Positions 11,923-25,163 of a stretch of DNA of 64,000 bases are shown piece by piece. Every line of letters begins with the position of its first letter. Position 1 is the first letter of the stretch. This DNA is from Tetracladium setigerum. Lineage: Eukaryota; Ascomycota; Leotiomycetes; Helotiales. The stretch lies in assembly GCA_031472005.1 (NCBI GenBank), contig PZJY01000002.1, positions 2,232,001-2,296,000 of the forward strand, written 5' to 3'. The notes under the pieces were generated by a model. It was not told the DNA's origin, searched no databases, and worked only from the letters and a program-made list of their open reading frames with translations. The position numbers and the translations under genes are program-made.

Positions 11923-13951
11923 ATGCGCCCAAACCTCTTCGTGGTTGCTGCACTTGCAACAATAACTTCTGGAGCCGCAATATCAAAGAAAAAACTTTCA
12001 GCTGGTAATTTTTTTTCTGTTTAGTCTTTCTTTTAATTTGTCCCTTTGCAACTTTCAAGAAAAGTGGGGTGTTGTTCCGGAAGAGAAGAAATGCTAAAGT
12101 TATGATGTGATCTCTCAAAGCGGCCCAAGACTTATTCGACTATTCCGTTGGACTCAGCGACACAAGATTCGATGAAACGTACAAGTATGTCACGTATTCA
12201 AATGCTGGAGGCCAGTTTAGTTTGCGCTTTACGGCGTGGTACTTGCCAGGTCTGCTCTACCGCAACAAGGACAAAGATCTTGAAAATGCGAAGGCCGTGA
12301 TTAAAAATGTGTACGTTGAAGCAATTTCTCCAAAAACCCATGAATAAACCCATACTAATCAAGTTTTTTCTTGCTGGTAGATTGGCCAATCAACTCACAG
12401 ATGATTATGACTCTGCTTGGTATGGTACTTGGAGACATGCTCCTGATGGTACGCTCGCTTGTTTTTCTTTTTGGGCTAGTTCAATATGTACTTACTATTG
12501 ACAGAACCAATTCCAACGCCCGACTCACCACTCTATGTGCCAAAGATATATGTAAGCACAATCTTTCAAGAACTAAGTCCAAAAGAACAGTCTCTGACTA
12601 CGAAATCATAGACAAGTTATGACCCCAATTGGCGCGAGTTTGTTGGAGCTCAACTGGTGCAAGTTGTTGAAGAATTCGGCGACCTCATCGGAGAAGACCT
12701 CGTGAAAGAGATCGATAAAGCAATGGAAATCCAAGCCGTCGGTGCCATGCGGCGTAACGGAACCAATGGTGATAATCTGGTGACTGGGTATACAAACCCC
12801 GCGCTCATGCGAGCCTTGACTGTTGGATGGATTGGAGCTCGTAAGTGCCCAAAATTTCGGCTTTCCTATTCAAATATAACAAAATACGTCCTCGAAATCA
12901 CAGCAGAACTGATATATCTTTCTCAAAAGGAAACGGAAACCAAACCCTAATCGACTACGCCAACAACGAAGGCACCAAAATCACCACCCTCTTCAAAGCC
13001 GGCCCCAACACCTTCAGCGAATACAACGCCCCAACCTACTACGGCATGGATATCTGGGCGCTCGCCTCCATCATCAAATACGGCCCCTCAACCCAAACAA
13101 TCACCAAATCCGCCAAATTCCTCCTCACAGAACTCATGCACGACATAGCAGACCACTACAATCCCAATCTCGGCAATCTCGTCGGGCCGTATGATCGTGC
13201 CAACTCTCGGGATCTGACACAGCATAGTGCAGCCATAGGGCCCATTTTCTGGGGTCTGTTGGGGTATGATAAAAGTCCTGTTCCGCATAGACAGGATGGG
13301 GATTTGGAGTTTGATGCTACGCAGGGTGCGTCGATTGCGCTGGTTATTGAGACTATCAAGGCGAATGTGGATCCTGCTTCGCTCAAACAACTTACGACGT
13401 CTTTGAAAAGTAACACGAATAGGCTGCTTCGCAAGACTATCCGCGATGATCTTGATACCAATGTCACGAGAACTGCTACCTCGTGGATAAGTCAGAAACT
13501 CATGATCGGTGGGATGGAGTTGAAATCGAGCGCAGTCACAGGTGGTCAATTCGTTCCAGCAATCGTCCATTGGGCATCTGATGCATCGCATAAGCCATTT
13601 CCGTATATCGGATTCTTCAGTTTGTATCCAAGTGCTACAGCTATCGATGCCATAGCAGGCAAAAACAAACTCACGATCTCATATCCCAACACTACTCAAG
13701 CCGGCACCGATACATTTCAATATATGATCAGTGGTCTTCCGCCGACGTGGAATCTAGCTGGGAATGTTGTTAATGGATTCGAGCACCTTCCGTGCTTGAA
13801 TGTCAGTGTTGACGCTCCGGGGTTGGAAATGCTGCCGACGAAGTATGGAAGTGCGATTTATAGCCAGTGGTACTATAACGTTACATATGTAGTTCCGTCT
13901 AATTTTTCGGGGGTGCCAAAGATGGAGTTTGATATCAAGTACACCTGCTAA
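11923..13951 (+). CDS. Secreted conserved fungal protein, function unknown
   Basis: Six exons (11923-12004, 12121-12310, 12381-12448, 12505-12551, 12612-12840, 12930-13951) give 545 aa with consistent phases. The start MRPNLFVVAALATITSG is a signal peptide. Several N-glycosylation sequons are present (NGTN, NVTR, NTTQ, NVTY, NFSG). Conserved-looking blocks include YSNAGGQFSLRFTAWYLPG, YDSAWYGTWRHAP, EYNAPTYYGMDIWALA and GPYDRANSRD. The helix-rich pattern with repeated aromatic/acidic motifs could suit an (alpha/alpha) barrel enzyme acting on sugars, but that is only an inference from texture and location beside a transporter and cellulase. I do not recognise the family. The gene is intact; the last exon carries most of the protein. 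Confidence 0.8.
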
Positions 13952-14493
13952 GTGGGAATTCTTAAGTGTGCAGAAAATGGTAGCGAGGATCCAGGGATCT
14001 GGGGAAGCCCTGGGTGAGGAAGTGCTGTGCCAACTCCTCCGAAAATGTAGATATCAATTTTATTTCGATTCAACGCATGCTCTACGAGATCCACGCAAGA
14101 ATGGTAATCCAAAACACACTCTCTCCCTAGAAATTGTAATGTGCCATCTGGTTTTTCAGTGCTTTGCCTTGGAAGGTATCCCGAAGCCCCACACTAAGTA
14201 CAGAATAGAACGAAGGGAAGTGGAAGTAGACATGGAAAGTAGATAAGAGAGAAATGGACAAAATAAAGAAGCGGGGAGTGCAAGAGGTGAAGACTTTGAA
14301 AGTAGACGTATATGTTATTGCAAGTACACGTGTATATATTATAGAGAGAAAAAGCCGTCTAGACACCCATGAAAACACCATATCTCTATGCCCCGCCATA
14401 TCCATCATTTCACACTCTATGTAAGTCTTACTCTCGCAAACACCAATTTCTCCAGCCAAGCCCCTAAATCAAAAGGAAAGGCAATCATCACGC
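13952..14493. other. Intergenic between convergent genes
   Basis: Terminator side of both the secreted-protein gene and the Ca2+-ATPase gene. No gene is seen. Confidence 0.6.
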
Positions 14494-17400
14494 TTACTTC
14501 ATCCCCTTCTCAACATCGTTCGCCCCTTGAACCAAAATGGCTGGTACATCCTCCACCATCGAAGAATTTTCCGACTTGCCAGATTTCTTCGGCATCTTCG
14601 CCCACACACGACCAAAGACGCGTCTAACAGCCCGATAAACACTCCTAAACGGCCCACCAACATGATGCGCAACAGCACCAAACCACTCATCAGGAAAACA
14701 CCTAACTAACACTCCCATCGGCAGCGAAAGACTCGCAAGTAGCACACAAATAGCCCACTGCTTCCCATCAATAGGTCTAATGGAAAAGGCCGCTCCACCA
14801 ACAAAGATAATCGCGATTTGCGCACCGACCATGATGCAGTTGATGCCGATGAAGAAGAAATTCCTGTGGATGCCGGTGAAGATGTTGAATTTGTTGTCGA
14901 GGCGACGGTTGTTGAATTCGTTGAAGATTTGCATCCAGACGAAGGTATTGAAGACCATGGTCGAGAGCTCGGCTTCTTGGTGAGGATTGCGGATGTAGTC
15001 GTAGCCGAGAATCTGCTTGCCGCCGAAGTAGAGGACGAATGTTACGGCAAGTTGGAAGATGGCTTGGCCGATTATCATTTTCCACATGTTCATGGTAATG
15101 AGGGGGGACTTTTTGCCGGCTGGCTTGCGATTAAGGATCTGGTTGGCTGGTTAGTTTCTGGGTGTTCGCTGTAAATTTGGGAGCGGGAATTGGATCTCGC
15201 GAGACAGCTCTCAAAGTAGGGGGCATCAGGGTGTGATATGCTCACCTCAGGAGTAGGAGGGTCGGTAGCTAAGGCGAGGGCTGCAAAGGTATCCATGATG
15301 AGATTCACCCATAAAAGCTGGACAGCTGTAAGAACAGAGTGCATATCTGGATTAGAAACAGCCGAAACGAAAGTCAAGAGAACGGCAGTAATGTTGACAG
15401 TGAGTTGGAACTGGAAGTCGTCAGATAAATATACTCAGATTGGGACTGTGAGATAACTTACCTGCAAGAACTTCGACACAGCGTCATTGACAGCTCTGCC
15501 CCACATGAGAGCTTTAACAATCGATGAGAAATTATCATCCATGAGAATAATGGCAGACGCTTCCTTGGCGACTTCTGTCCCAGAAATGCCCATAGAAAAT
15601 CCAACATCAGCTTCCTTCAACGCAGGGCCGTCATTTGTCCCGTCGCCAGTAACAGCAACAGTTTCGTCCAAGGATCTCAACTTTTGAACAAGGATCTGTT
15701 TATCCTGAGGCGAAGATCGAGCGAGAACAGCGAGGCGTGGGAGGATAGCAGTCATCTCCTCATCAGACAGCTTGCGGAAATCTGGGCCTTCCATGACGAT
15801 ATCCTCTCCATCGTCACTGGCTCCAGTCTTGACAATGCCGCATTCCTTTGCGATGGACATTGCAGTGATGACATTGTCGCCCGTAACCATGCGCACCTTA
15901 ACACCGGCAAACTGGCATTTTGCGACAGCTTCTGGGACACCAGGACGGACGGGATCTTGAATACCAACCACGCCACTGAACACCATATCTCTGAATACCT
16001 TATCGAAGTCTGCGGAAGAGGGATCGGAAGAGCTTTCGGCTCCAGCAGGCGGCCAAGACTCAAAGTCGCGGTAAGTCATTCCAATGGTTCGCAGTGACTT
16101 TCGTGCGTAGGTTTGAATTGTGGCAGCAAGAAATTCTTTTGGCTCGCCATTGATATCGGCGACTTGACCGGTGATATCAGCGATGGATGTGCATGCTTCG
16201 AGTACAATCTCGGAAGCCCCCTTGACGAAGAGTCGATAGCTAGTGCCGTGTTTGATTACAGCGCCCATGCATTTCTGTTGAATGAGTTAACATGTGAGCT
16301 TGAATCTTCAATTGGCATGAAAATCGAGGATGGTTGCTAAGGGGATACTAGTTTGAACAGAATTTGACATACCTTGTTCGAGTCGAAGGGGAACAGCTGT
16401 ACAATCTCACTGTTGGCACGCTCAGTCGACAACTCCATGGCGAAGTGATCCTTGGCAAAGTTCAGGAGGGCCATCTCTGTTTTAGATCCAATAAAGGTGG
16501 CAACTCCATCCTCAATTCCTTCAAAAGCAGTTGAGTTGATTGCAATTGACTTGACAATGAGTTCCTTGACCTGGGAAGCCTTGGATGCAAACTCGGAGGC
16601 GTCGGCAGCTTCAAATCTTTCTCTTCCGAAGGTCCCTGCAACTACAGACATCTTGTTGGTAGTCAAAGTACCCGTCTTATCTGAACAGACAGTTGTAGCA
16701 TTGCCCATGACTTCGCAAGCCTTGAGGATGCGGACCAGGTTGTTCTCTCGGAGGAGACGAGTAGTGGCAAATGCAAGAGCGAGAGTGACAGCAAGCGGTA
16801 AACCTTCTGGTACTGCAACAACAATTACAGTAATAGCAACGATCAAGATGTCCATGAAAGCTGATGCCTTTTGGTTTGAAGGACGAGCGTCATTCGGGAG
16901 GCCCGCACAGAAACGGAATAGCAGTACGAAGAAAAGCAAGGTCGCAGCCCTATATATAGTCAATCAATAAGCCCGATGAAAGATGCCGATGGAAAAAAAC
17001 TCACGCGGAACCCAATTTTGCAATTGCAGTAGCCAATCTGCCCAGTTTTGCTTGGAGTGGGGTCTCTTCGGGCTCTGTTCTCATCGACATCATAATCTTG
17101 CCAAAGCTAGAATTGACACCCACAGATGTAACAACATATGTGCCGATACCTTCGAGTACTTTGGCTCCAGAGATAATGAATGGGTCCATGTCTTTCTGGA
17201 TAGTGTGGCCATCTTGAAGCAGTCTCATAACCTGGGCTGCTCCGGTCTTTTTCAAAGAATCTGACTCGCCAGTGGCAGAAGACTCATCGCACTTAACGTT
17301 ATGACCAGAGATAAACAAACCGTCTGCCGGAATGAGGTCGCCAGGTTCGAGATGAAGGATATCGCCAACCAAAATGTCGTGTACGTTGATCATGAATGAT

Positions 17401-18303
17401 TTACCAGAACGAACAACCTTGACTTCACGATCCTCTTTCTGTGTAGAGTAAGTCATCTGAATTGTGCATAGGCAGGGGATTGGTGACATACCTTGGAGTT
17501 CAACTTGACAAATGCGCGCTCCTTTTGCCAGTCATTGAAGCTGCCAACAACAACGACGATAACAATTGCTACGCAAATTGCCACACCTTCGACCCACTCT
17601 ATGGGTTCCGGTTCGCCAGGCTCACGGTGGCCAGCAAAAGTCTCGTAAAGTCCGAGTGCCAAACTGATGACAGCAGCAGCAGTCAACAGGAGCAAGACCT
17701 TGTCGTTGTACGCAATCCACATGAGTTTCCAAAGTGGCGTGGCTTGTTTCGTTGGGATGATGTTCTTCTTGAAAACGCGGATTCTGTCATGGAATGAGCC
17801 AGGAGTGTTGTCTCCGTTGCTTGATTGAGTGAAAGCGTGCTCTTTCTTCCGTAGTGAAGAGTTGGTGATCTCGTCCAGAGTGATTGTGCCTTCGAGGCTT
17901 CCCTCGTCAATACTCAGGCCAGCGTTCAGATCTGTTCTCAAGCCCCTTTCGATTCCGTGAATCCCACCCAAGGCTGTGAGGGCCGATAGGGACTTTGGAT
18001 TCAGCATCTTATTCAACTGGCCAGGGCTGAAGGCAAAACTGTTGTTTTCCACTCTGAAGTCTGCTTCCGTTCCGGGATCCGGAATGAGGGCAGTATCGAG
18101 CTCCAGGGAGGTCATGCTTGAGGTGATGCTGAAATCACATGTACTCAAGGGTCCCACAGAGAGGAACGATGTATCGGATACAGCCCGTGGGCGAGATGCA
18201 ACATTCTCAATCTCGCGGACCTGTATTATTAGCTTTGGTATAGATTTGAAGAAATGAGCAGACTCACACTCCCCTTCCCCTGGACTTTGGGTACTCCCAA
18301 CAT
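14494..18303 (-). CDS. P-type Ca2+-ATPase, PMCA type (P2B), vacuolar or plasma membrane
   Basis: Pumps Ca2+ out of the cytosol. Seven exons (18303-18268, 18220-17492, 17438-17005, 16949-16373, 16274-15462, 15410-15246, 15138-14494) give 1132 aa, all phases closing. Signatures: the TGES actuator motif within SSATGESDSL, PEGLP in TM4 (about 446-450), phosphorylated Asp489 in CSDKTGTLT, KGASE in the nucleotide-binding domain, VTGDGTNDGPALKEAD at the hinge, and NLIMDTFAALALATDPP in TM6. The long N-terminus (about 190 residues before TM1) and the short C-tail fit fungal Pmc1/NCA proteins. The first exon codes for only 12 residues (MLGVPKVQGKGS). The gene is intact. Its promoter lies in the 1.2 kb region shared with the divergent sugar transporter at 19489. 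Confidence 0.95.
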
Positions 18304-19488
18304 TTTGATTTGATGGCGGCGGAAAAGCAAACAAAAGGCTATGAACAACGAGTACTCAAGCTTGGAACATTCAACTCTGTATGCCAATGAACTTGCAGAA
18401 GGAAGATGGTGATGATGGTTTAGTAAGTTTGGAAGTAAGGTGACAATGGGTGTATGATATATCAGTTGGCTCAAATGAGTGGAGAGGCTGTGATGAGGAG
18501 CACACTTCGGGCGGATCAACAAGGCACGAGAAAGCAAACAGATCTGGGGGAAAGTCTCCAACACAGCCTCGTCCTGGCACTTTCGTGCAGACGGGGCAAT
18601 CCGTGTGCTCAGAGAGCGTGGATTCTCGCAGTGTGGAGAGCATACTGTGCTACTGTATGACACCGTGGAGTTGTCGAGAAGCTGGAGGACGGGGTGAGGA
18701 AGGATGAGGACGGGATAAACCCCGTGTTCCCCGTACCAAGAGACTTTAGCGAAAGAGCACTGACTACATTGCTTACCTAAGGTAGATGGTTTAGCGAGAA
18801 GAGTGGGGGAAAAACAACAAACAAGAATAAACTTGGTGGAGGGAGGTCACCACAAAGCTTCTCGTCGCTTTGCACACTGCCGAGGCCATCAAACAATTCT
18901 TGTCTCCGCTGCCATTGAAAGTCTTGTCTCCGTTTCTCGTACCATCCAACGGACTACCACCGCTCTGGGACATGCAAAAACCTGTAAAACAAAGGCCGAT
19001 GTCTTGTTGAGGCCTCTTCGAGATCATCGCGTGTGGCGCGGACGCCTCCGCTCGTACATTGGCCAGCTCCTTGGCGGACGAGAGGGAGGAAAATGTCAAG
19101 TAGGAAGTTGGCCGAGTGAGCGAGCTACACTAGAGTAGACGCTGGTCTTTTCCCGAAAACACCCTAATCGTGTGGCATCTGCAGGCAAGGAGGGCACCGT
19201 TCTCTCGAGTCAATCCTTATTCTGTGGGTGTGTGAGATGGGGGATGCGGGGTGCGGGGTACGGGGTTAGACCAACCAGCAACTGCAAAATCCAGAATCCA
19301 GACTCTGTTGTGCGAAAGTTTGCCTTCAAACACCACAAGGGTCGCGATGTATAAGTGTTGCATGCGACCCGCCCTCCCTCTGAAATATATGACATCAACA
19401 ACAACAACATCAACGAACATCGCCTGAGTATTAATCAGGCATCCTCATCCTGACTGTTGATAGATAGTGCGCAAAAGTCTTTGTCAAA
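18304..19488. other. Shared divergent promoter region, Ca2+-ATPase and sugar transporter
   Basis: 1.19 kb between two divergent starts. No accepted gene. The final 100 bases before the plus-strand ATG contain a CAACAACAACATCAACGAAC leader typical of fungal mRNAs. Confidence 0.6.
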
Positions 19489-21682
19489 ATGGGTTGTTTC
19501 AATCTTCATGCCTCCAATACGGATGATCCGCCTGCCGTGCGCAATTGGCGCATTCATCTCATGGCTATCATTGTTTCCATGGGCTCGGTGGCTATGGGAT
19601 ACGACACGAGCGTTATTGGAGGAACCAGTATGCTATGCTTCCCCAACCAACTTGCTTTGGTTGAATGAATTGAATGTATTCCAAACTGACACAATCAATC
19701 TAGTGGCTCTTGATTCCTTCCGAAGAGACTTTGGACTCACCAATGTTGCTCCCCGCGTTCGCGATACCCTTCAAGGAAACATCGTCTCGACTTTCCAAGC
19801 TGGATGCTTCTTTGGCTCCCTCCTCATCTTTCCCTTGGGTGAGAAGTTTGGACGGAAGAAGACGATTATGTTTGCAAGTCTTGTGTTCTGCATTGGTGGT
19901 GCTATGATGGTGCGTGACTACCCCCCAAAAATGAGCAAAACAGGCTAGATAACTGACAATACCCACAGACGGCCGCCAATGGTATGATTGCTCTTATTAT
20001 TGCTGGAAGAGCCATCGCTGGTCTTGGAATTGGAGCTGTCTCTCTTCTCGTACCCGTTTACATTGCCGAAACCTCGCCTCCTTCGATTCGAGGTCGCTTA
20101 GTTGGAATCTTCGAGGTTCTCTCACAGTATGTCCAGTCCGCCTGAACCCCCCACTCATCATCTCGCTAATTTCATTGATACAGGGCTGGTGGTATGTTGG
20201 GCTTTTGGATCAATTACGCAGTCAATCAATCCATCAGCAAGCAAGGAAAGACACAATGGATCGTGACTCTTTCTCTCCAACTCATCCCCGGCATTCTTTT
20301 GTTCTTTGGTATCATGTGGTGCCCCGAGTCCCCCAGGTAAGCATCACAAACCGAGATTTAAGATGTATTTGTGCTGATAGCGACTAGATGGTACGCAAAG
20401 AAAGACAAATGGGAAGAGGCAGGCAAGACCCTCTCCTTGATCCGCAACCTCCCCGAAGACCATCTGTACATTCAACGAGAATTATCCGATATCCGCGAGC
20501 AAATTCTCATGACTACCCCAACCAATGGCGGACGCATGACCCTGAAAGACATGTTCAAGAGACTTTGGCAGAAGGGCACCCGAAACCGAATTGCCATTGG
20601 TCTTTTCTTGATGGCATGCCAAAACCTGACTGGTGTCAACGTAAGTCTCAACCAAAAAATTTGCCCGATCAAATCAATAGGTGCTGACATGCATAGATCA
20701 TCACATACTACTCTCCCCGAATCTTTGAGACTCTTGGCATAACCGGAACCGATACAAAGCTCTTCGCCACGGGATTCTACGGAATCGCAAAGACACTCGG
20801 AATGATTGTATTCGTAAGTGGAGCGATCTCGCACATTATTTAATTGAAGTTGCTAATATTTAATTTTCAGTCTCTGTATCTCGTTGAAAAAGTCGGTCGA
20901 AGACAAGGTCTTATCTGGGGTGCATTCATCGGAAGCTTGCCAATGTGGTATATCGGTGGCTATGGTAAGAGATACCTATCCGAGCCAATCTATTTTGTAG
21001 TCTTCAAATCGTTAACTTGATGCAGTCATGAGAGCCGATCCCGCTGGCGCTGCTGCCAAGGGCGTTGTTTCTCAAACTGGTGCAGGCTATTTCGCAATGG
21101 TTTGCGTTTATCTGGTATGTTCTTCCTCGCGCCCACACCCACTAGCACCGAACTCGCCGCTAACTAATTTCATCAGTACGGATTCATCTACTGCATGACC
21201 TGGCAAGGAATCACTTGGGTATACTGCTCAGAAATATTCCCCTACGATATCCGTCTTCTCTGCGTTGCCATCACCGTAAGTCCCTCCAACCCCCCTCTCA
21301 CCACACCCCACCACACTACACCACACCAGCACCATCTCCACCCAGCTTCACGAAACTACATCCCCACACCCCAACAAAAATTAAGTAACTAACCAGCTAT
21401 ATCTAGACCGCCGACCAATGGCTCTGGTCCTTCGTCATCTCGCGCACAACCCCCTACATGATCACCTCCCTCGGCTACGGCACCTACATGTTCTTCGGCG
21501 CGCTCATGGTCCTCATGGGATTCTGGGCTTGGTGGGCTATTCCTGAGACGAAAGGCAAGACTTTGGAGGAGATGGAGGCGCTCTTTGGTGTTCCTGCAGC
21601 TGTGGAGGCGGAGGCGAAGGCGTCCGGGTTTGAGAAGGAGGATATCGAGTATGTGGAGGAAGTTCGTCATAGGAAGGTGTGA
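19489..21682 (+). CDS. MFS sugar transporter (hexose/galacturonate/quinate-permease type)
   Basis: Membrane sugar-porter. Ten exons (19489-19627, 19704-19909, 19969-20126, 20184-20336, 20388-20640, 20697-20813, 20871-20964, 21026-21114, 21177-21275, 21407-21682) give 527 aa, all phases closing. Landmarks: GYDTSVIGG in TM1, GEKFGRKKT, the helix-5 block PVYIAETSPPSIRGRL, CPESPRWYAKK, CQNLTGVN in TM7, EKVGRRQG, YCSEIFPYDIR and PETKGKTLEEMEALFG. The start MGCFNLHASNTDDP resembles fungal transporters grouped with galacturonate and quinate permeases, but the substrate is not decidable by eye. This is a different subfamily from the transporter at 8576-10665 (low similarity outside family motifs). 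Intact. Confidence 0.93.
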
Positions 21683-23367
21683 GTAAGAGGGTGTTGGAGG
21701 ATGGTGGAGATGTGACTATTACTCGCGAGGGGAAAGGTAGGGGGCCTACAGAGTATAGATCACTTGATGTGATATGATTGAAGAGGAGTGGCTGGTTTGA
21801 ATTGGGAATTTGGGAGGAAGATCTGAATTGGGACATGGAGTACATACACTGCAAAAGATTAAATAGCTTGATTTAGTCGACTGAGATTAAAGTATATATT
21901 GCACATTTAGTTAAGAGTAAATAGTTTGATTTCTCAGATCTTCCAGTTGCGCTTTTCTACTTCAGTCAAATCTTGACCTCGAGGGAGAAGAAAACTCCTA
22001 CCGTGTGAATCAGGGAACTATTCTTCGTCTGCTCATCACACTGCAAGGTGGCTTGTTTTGCGTTCATAGGTATATTGCAAAGAGAAAATAAAAGTTGCGC
22101 AGCCAATTGCTACATATTACATGTTTCAGACGTCATACATCCGCGATTCAGCTCATCATTCTGCGTAGCTTACTTATTTGCGTAAAGTCTTTGTTTTACA
22201 ATAAGTTTTAAATTAGCTCCCAAAAAATACATGCCAAGGTCTAGAAATGAAAAATGGGGATGTTGGAAGATGGACTTGGCATAAAAGGAGGGCAGCATAT
22301 CCGAAGCAAATCCGGAGAACTGGAAAAGTGTAATCCAGAAGACTTCTTCCCTAGCACCGCCCTTCTTCGATGCTTCCAGAAAGAAACAATTGGATTTTTG
22401 AAACTTTCCAATACTGGATCTCGCGAAGGCATGCCCAAATAAGTTGCACATATTTCAAACTTCAGCCAGCCATGACACGCTAAACTGTCCTGGCCTGGAA
22501 ACCTTAAAAGATCATCGGAAAATTCCCCTCTAGAACAGGCTTCGAAAGTGAAATATATGGGAAGGAAGCTTCATTCCTCGGAGTGGCAGTGCAATAATGG
22601 GGAGTAGCGCAGCGGCGGTAAGAAGTCCATACCACGAGGTATTGGTAAGACTGACTCGGTCATCCAATAACAACAACCCAATAACCATGTTTCCCATACC
22701 TCTCTTCTCGCCTCTTACTCTCAACAAACCAGCTTATGCGAGGAGAAGGATGTCGCACAATCACACAACCACACCAAGCGCATTTTGCACACCATCCCAA
22801 CCAATAAGCATGGCTTCTCAAGTTATCACTCCAGAATCTAATGCATATCAAGCCCTCCGCTAAACGTCCCAAGCAAATTCCAAGACTGCTCGAACCATCG
22901 GCCAAGAGGCGCGCGATACCATTAACAGTATCGAGCATACACACCTCCGACAATGAATCGGAATGTTTGATGGAGTTATTGAGGTTGCTCTGCGATATTG
23001 GCCCTGCTTTTCCCATCAAAACCCGACAACGCGGGGCGATGCGGGGGAGGGGCATGGGGGCGCTCGGACGATGTCCGGCTGTACATGACAGTAGTACAGT
23101 TAGCTATGTATGGGGACGGGGAAGGAGAAGGATTTAATAAGTGTATTCTAGCACCATCATTGATCATCCCAGATAAATGTGGGAAGAAAAAAGAAAAGGT
23201 ACGGCATTGTCAGAGTCCTTCTGGCAGAAAAAGTGGCGACGATTTTCCATGAGATTTTGAGCGATTGAGAGCATTTTGATAGCCGATATTTTGTTTTGCT
23301 GAACGGCCAGAACACCGGGAAACAGCCAGAGGATTAATTATTACAAGCAAAATTTCGACTCTTCAAC
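21683..23367. other. Intergenic, upstream of the Zn2Cys6 gene
   Basis: 1.7 kb. No convincing gene. Small frames on both strands overlap without domain content. It presumably includes the transporter 3' end and the regulator's promoter and leader. Confidence 0.55.
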
Positions 23368-25163
23368 ATGGCCTCCTCCTCCTCACCGGCCCAAGGAACT
23401 GCTGCGGCGCCAGTGAAGAAGAGTCTTAGATCATCTCTACTGAGATCTTGTGAGAGATGCAGAAGGAGGAAAATTAGATGCGATGAGTATGTGCCTTGCA
23501 ATGCGTGCACACGATTGGGACTCCAGTGTAGAGTCCCAAATGACGAACGCAGAGGCGAGAGATCACCGAGGTGAGTAGAAAACTTACTCAGTGAGGAGCG
23601 ATGAAAGTACTGACAATGAACAGTTTCCTTGAAGAGCGCGTGAAGAGGTTGGAAAGTCTTCTGGCACAGCAGGAAAGTCGTGAAGAGGCGTTGTCTTCAC
23701 GACCTGTAACACCGTCAGATCCAATGGTTGGCCCATCACATCTACGACTCCAGATCCCTACCTCTCCAGCGATGTCGTTTGTACCAGACCCGGACTCGCT
23801 CCCAAGTCCCCTGGTGGACCTCCAGGAAAGCCAACTGGGTCGTCCAAAGTCCTATTGCTCCTCGCCGGGAGATTTCCCGTCCAGTCCAGTAGGTGATATG
23901 CCTCCATGGTATTCAGCTGATGCGTTTGACTTGAGCGGAGCATCTTTCTTCGATATGCCCCGACGTGCGCAATCCTTTCCAATCGCAACTGAGAACAACT
24001 TCGCAGGGCTTTCCAACATGAACAGTTTTCAGAACTTGAATCAAGACACATCCTTAATGGTGCCAGAGATACCAACCATCGAAGTCACCTCCTGGGATAC
24101 GCTGTCCAACATTTCCAACGACACAGGTATGAACGGGCTTACCTACAACCTCCCAGATCTCAGTGTCGGCTCTTGGAGTGGTCCACCATCCCCCTCTTTG
24201 ACAGCCATGAGTCACGGCTTTGGAGGACATGACGACTATCTCTCCGACTTTGATCTCCAAACACGGCCTCGCCGCTTCTCGACAGCGTTCTCAGACCGCG
24301 ATTTCGACGATTTCGACTCTCTCAAACCCAGCGTGACACCCACACCATCTTTCTCTCACTCGAGACCTAGGTCTCGGTCAGATGTACTCCCGCAATCCAC
24401 TCGTCACTTGTTAGACGTATTTGCCGATTCTGCCTCGAGTAGAAGTTCAACACCTGGGCCTTCGTTTTCCATAGCAGGCCCAGCACCTAGCGAGTTCATC
24501 CCCAGTGCCAACGATACGCAGTACGCACGCACGTTCTTCGAAGAGATCCACGCCTTCTTTCCCATCCTCTCGCCACAGACCTACCAGGCATACGCCAGCT
24601 CTCCTTCCTCCGAACCACACACCAACCACCAGAAATATGCCGTTCTGATGGTCCTCGCGATCGGCTCTCAGTTGCAGCATAACACAGGCCAATGTGCCCC
24701 CATCGTCCCGAAGACCTATTTTGATATGGCGCAGCAGCTCAGACCAGATCGTACATGGGACGACACGCCCTCTTCAACAACCATCCAAAACAACCTCCTG
24801 CTTGCGCTCTATACCATCCTTTCTTCCCCCTCACCCATAGCACAAAACGGTTCCTCGCCATCTTTCTTCCCGTCTCCAGCAAGGACCAGCGAGCCCAGCA
24901 TCTACATGCTCACGACCCTCATCTCCGCTTCGATCCTGGATCTCAATCTGCATCAACATACAACGCTCAACAGTCCTGGAATGGGAATTTTTTACTCGGC
25001 GTACGTGTTGAACAAGACGGTCGGGTTCCTGCTTGGGAAACCGTGTTTGTTGAGGGATGAGGATGTCGATGCTGAGTTGCTGGGGGAGTCAGAAGGGCGA
25101 TGGAGGCGAAGAGAAGTGGTGGGGGGGAGGGAATGGTGGGGAGTGAGTGGAGGGGCGCGTTAG
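23368..25163 (+). CDS. Zn2Cys6 binuclear-cluster transcription factor
   Basis: Nuclear DNA-binding regulator. Two exons, 23368-23570 and 23624-25163, give 580 aa. The zinc cluster near residues 28-54 reads CERCRRRKIRC..PCNAC..QC with spacing C-x2-C-x6-C-x5-C-x2-C-x6-C. After the 53 bp intron a short coiled-coil dimerisation stretch (FLEERVKRLESLLAQQESR) follows. Next is a long Ser/Pro-rich middle, and then a fungal transcription-factor domain (FFEEIHAFFPILSPQTYQAY, later GKPCLLRDEDVDAEL). The protein stops soon after this block, earlier than many relatives. The last 50 codons are G-rich with a run of seven G at about 25121-25127, so the true C-terminus is uncertain. Target genes are unknown. 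No adjacent partner is obvious, although a sugar transporter lies directly upstream. Confidence 0.88.

Noticed and set aside
13088..13591. Antisense 167-codon frame within the secreted-protein gene
   Set aside because: Shadow of a well-supported multi-exon gene on the other strand.
14494..25163. Secondary-metabolite cluster around the transporter, ATPase and Zn2Cys6 gene
   Set aside because: No PKS, NRPS, terpene cyclase or tailoring enzymes nearby; these are ordinary neighbouring genes.
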